A stretch of DNA of 64,000 bases from Bacillus sp. ZZV12-4809 (lineage in GTDB: Bacteria > Bacillota > Bacilli > Bacillales > Cytobacillaceae), in assembly GCF_009849585.1 (NCBI RefSeq), contig NZ_VCRN01000014.1:1-64000 (forward strand), written 5' to 3'. The notes beneath the pieces are model-generated. The model ran no database searches. It had not been told where the DNA came from and saw only the letters and a program-made list of their open reading frames with translations. The translations under genes were made by a program, and so were the position numbers. Below are positions 62,659 to 64,000 of the stretch, in pieces (the first letter of the stretch is position 1; every line of letters starts with the position of its first letter).

Positions 62659-64000
62659 ATGAAAAGGTTAGCAACATTATCAGCTGCCCTTGTTATAGGA
62701 GTAGGCAGTCTCCCGGGTCCTGTCCTTGCCGAAACAAACAGTACTGTTTCTAGGATTGAGAACCAAATTGAAGGTATACAGCAGCAAATAGTTAAAATGG
62801 ATAGCACCATTAATCAATTTCAAAATGAGAAGGCCGTTTTAAAGAATCATATCGAAAGATTAAAAACGGCCATATTAGATAACCGCGCGAAGATAAAAGA
62901 AGCTAGAGAGGAGAGCTTTCGACTAGAAACTGAAATTCAAGAGCTGAAACTAAATATCAAGCCCCTGCAAGACAGAGTTTCTATAATTCCAACTTATGAT
63001 TCAACACTTTTGCCAACTCACCAAAGGATCCAACCGATTCCTTCAGCATTGGAAACGACCAAACAGATTATAACTGAAACTGAAACACTTAATCTGTTAA
63101 TAGAGAAAGAAGAAGCAATTACGCCTAAATTAAAACAGCAACAAAGCCTGGAACTCGAACTAAAGGGTATGGCTGATCTTTTAAGCGAGCAAATAGCTGA
63201 AAAAGATAAGCTTCTTTCGGAATTAGAAATTAAGGAAAAACAAAATCATGAAGCTAAAGAAACCTTGGAAAAAGAAAGAGAAATACTCTCTAAACAAAAA
63301 ACAAGTATTGAAAAGGCGATTGAAAATGAAAAAGCACGGAAGAATGAGAATTTAGGAGATTTACAAGTGGATAAACCTAGCACATCAATTTTTGTTCCAT
63401 CGTCTCCTAAAGGCCAGGTTCCTCCTGAATACATGAAGTACTACCTTCATGCTGAACATGAATATGGGATTCCTTGGTACTACTTGGCCTCCCTACACGG
63501 AATAGAAACTGATTTTTCTAGACACCCAACAATGATTTCATCAGTAGGAGCAGTCGGTCACATGCAGTTCATGCCGGCAACTTGGGTAGGTCATAAATAT
63601 GAAACAAGCGGCGGGTTAGTTGCCCCAGACATTGATATAACGGATATAACCCTAATTAAAGCGGGATCTGGGTACGGAGTAGATGCAGATAATGACGGTA
63701 TAGCAAGCCCTTGGAGCATCGCTGATAGCGTGGCCTCTGCCGCTAAATATCTTGCTAGTCATGGATTCAAAAAAGATGTGAGAAAGGCGATATGGCACTA
63801 TAACCACGCTGATTGGTATGTAGATAAGGTCATTGCACAAGCAGAAGTATACAAAAACAGCATGAATGTTAATAAAGATGGTGAAATAAATATTACTCCT
63901 GGTGCAGACAATGATGTAACCACTATAGGTAACCGGTGGATAAATAACTCAGTATATGTCTTTGGGGGTGGAAGAAACCAAAACGATATTAAAATGGGAA
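62659..64000 (+). CDS. Bifunctional lytic transglycosylase/NlpC-P60-type wall hydrolase, truncated by window end
   Basis: At least 447 residues, open at the window edge. The signal peptide ends near residue 25 (VLA-ET). Residues 30-240 form a long coiled coil. The transglycosylase domain begins near residue 255 (PPEYMKYYLHAEHEYGIPWYYLASLHGIETDFS, split here by the catalytic glutamate in GIETDF) with GAVGHMQFMPATW near 295. The last visible residues (GNRWINNSVYVFGGGRNQNDI) are the start of an NlpC/P60 peptidase domain. CwlT-like enzymes of this type open the wall for conjugative transfer. The long coiled coil is also seen in plasmid PcsB-like proteins. Confidence 0.82.
   Translation, partial: MKRLATLSAALVIGVGSLPGPVLAETNSTVSRIENQIEGIQQQIVKMDSTINQFQNEKAVLKNHIERLKTAILDNRAKIKEAREESFRLETEIQELKLNIKPLQDRVSIIPTYDSTLLPTHQRIQPIPSALETTKQIITETETLNLLIEKEEAITPKLKQQQSLELELKGMADLLSEQIAEKDKLLSELEIKEKQNHEAKETLEKEREILSKQKTSIEKAIENEKARKNENLGDLQVDKPSTSIFVPSSPKGQVPPEYMKYYLHAEHEYGIPWYYLASLHGIETDFSRHPTMISSVGAVGHMQFMPATWVGHKYETSGGLVAPDIDITDITLIKAGSGYGVDADNDGIASPWSIADSVASAAKYLASHGFKKDVRKAIWHYNHADWYVDKVIAQAEVYKNSMNVNKDGEINITPGADNDVTTIGNRWINNSVYVFGGGRNQNDIKMG

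Overview
The window looks like part of a large, low-GC plasmid from a spore-forming member of the Bacillaceae. The evidence is an iteron-type replication origin next to a plasmid initiator gene, an ArdC-type antirestriction gene, a topoisomerase III, a SNF2-type helicase, a lytic transglycosylase/NlpC-P60 wall hydrolase, an RsfA-like sporulation regulator and several small Bacillus families (DUF2187, DUF2325, LXG toxin). Host species cannot be fixed from the sequence alone. No tRNA, rRNA or CRISPR array was seen.

Layout. 1-2.8 kb: an ArsR-type regulator and an MFS exporter. 2.9-4.4 kb: a frameshifted IS110-family element. 4.5-5.8 kb: a hypothetical gene and an RsfA-like regulator. 6.1-7.5 kb: replication initiator, AT-rich stretch, DnaA box and nine iterons. 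7.5-23.5 kb: plasmid backbone (ArdC, helicase split by a group II intron, membrane and cysteine-rich proteins, topoisomerase III). 23.7-26.4 kb: a secreted protein with a neighbouring membrane protein, then decayed genes. 26.7-41.1 kb: a biosynthetic cluster. 41.4-47 kb: an LXG toxin with its SMI1/KNR4 immunity gene, an OLD-like nuclease and a tyrosine recombinase. 47.3-64 kb: a second backbone block of small genes, a nuclease lipoprotein, a DNA-modification-like group and secreted wall-active proteins.

The most striking region is 26.7-41.1 kb. It encodes GTP cyclohydrolase II, a WD-repeat protein, a formylglycine-generating-enzyme-like protein and a RibD-type deaminase/reductase. This is the combination known as ToxB, ToxC, ToxD and ToxE of toxoflavin (7-azapteridine) biosynthesis. 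No ToxA methyltransferase is visible. Instead there are a second beta-propeller, a cysteine-synthase-like PLP enzyme, a DUF692/MNIO oxidase with a partner protein, an aldo-keto reductase, an FMN reductase, a VOC protein and an MFS exporter. The cluster appears to be controlled by an RRNPP-type quorum-sensing regulator (26715) with a secreted peptide precursor (30649), and a 14-bp sequence is shared by two of its promoters.

A second theme is RNA-level control. Three leaders (upstream of 7792, 52298 and 54581) share one RNA architecture with compensatory changes in two stems and a terminator. At least seven more genes have an intrinsic terminator placed directly before their ribosome binding site. 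This suggests that much of the plasmid is gated by attenuation or antitermination.
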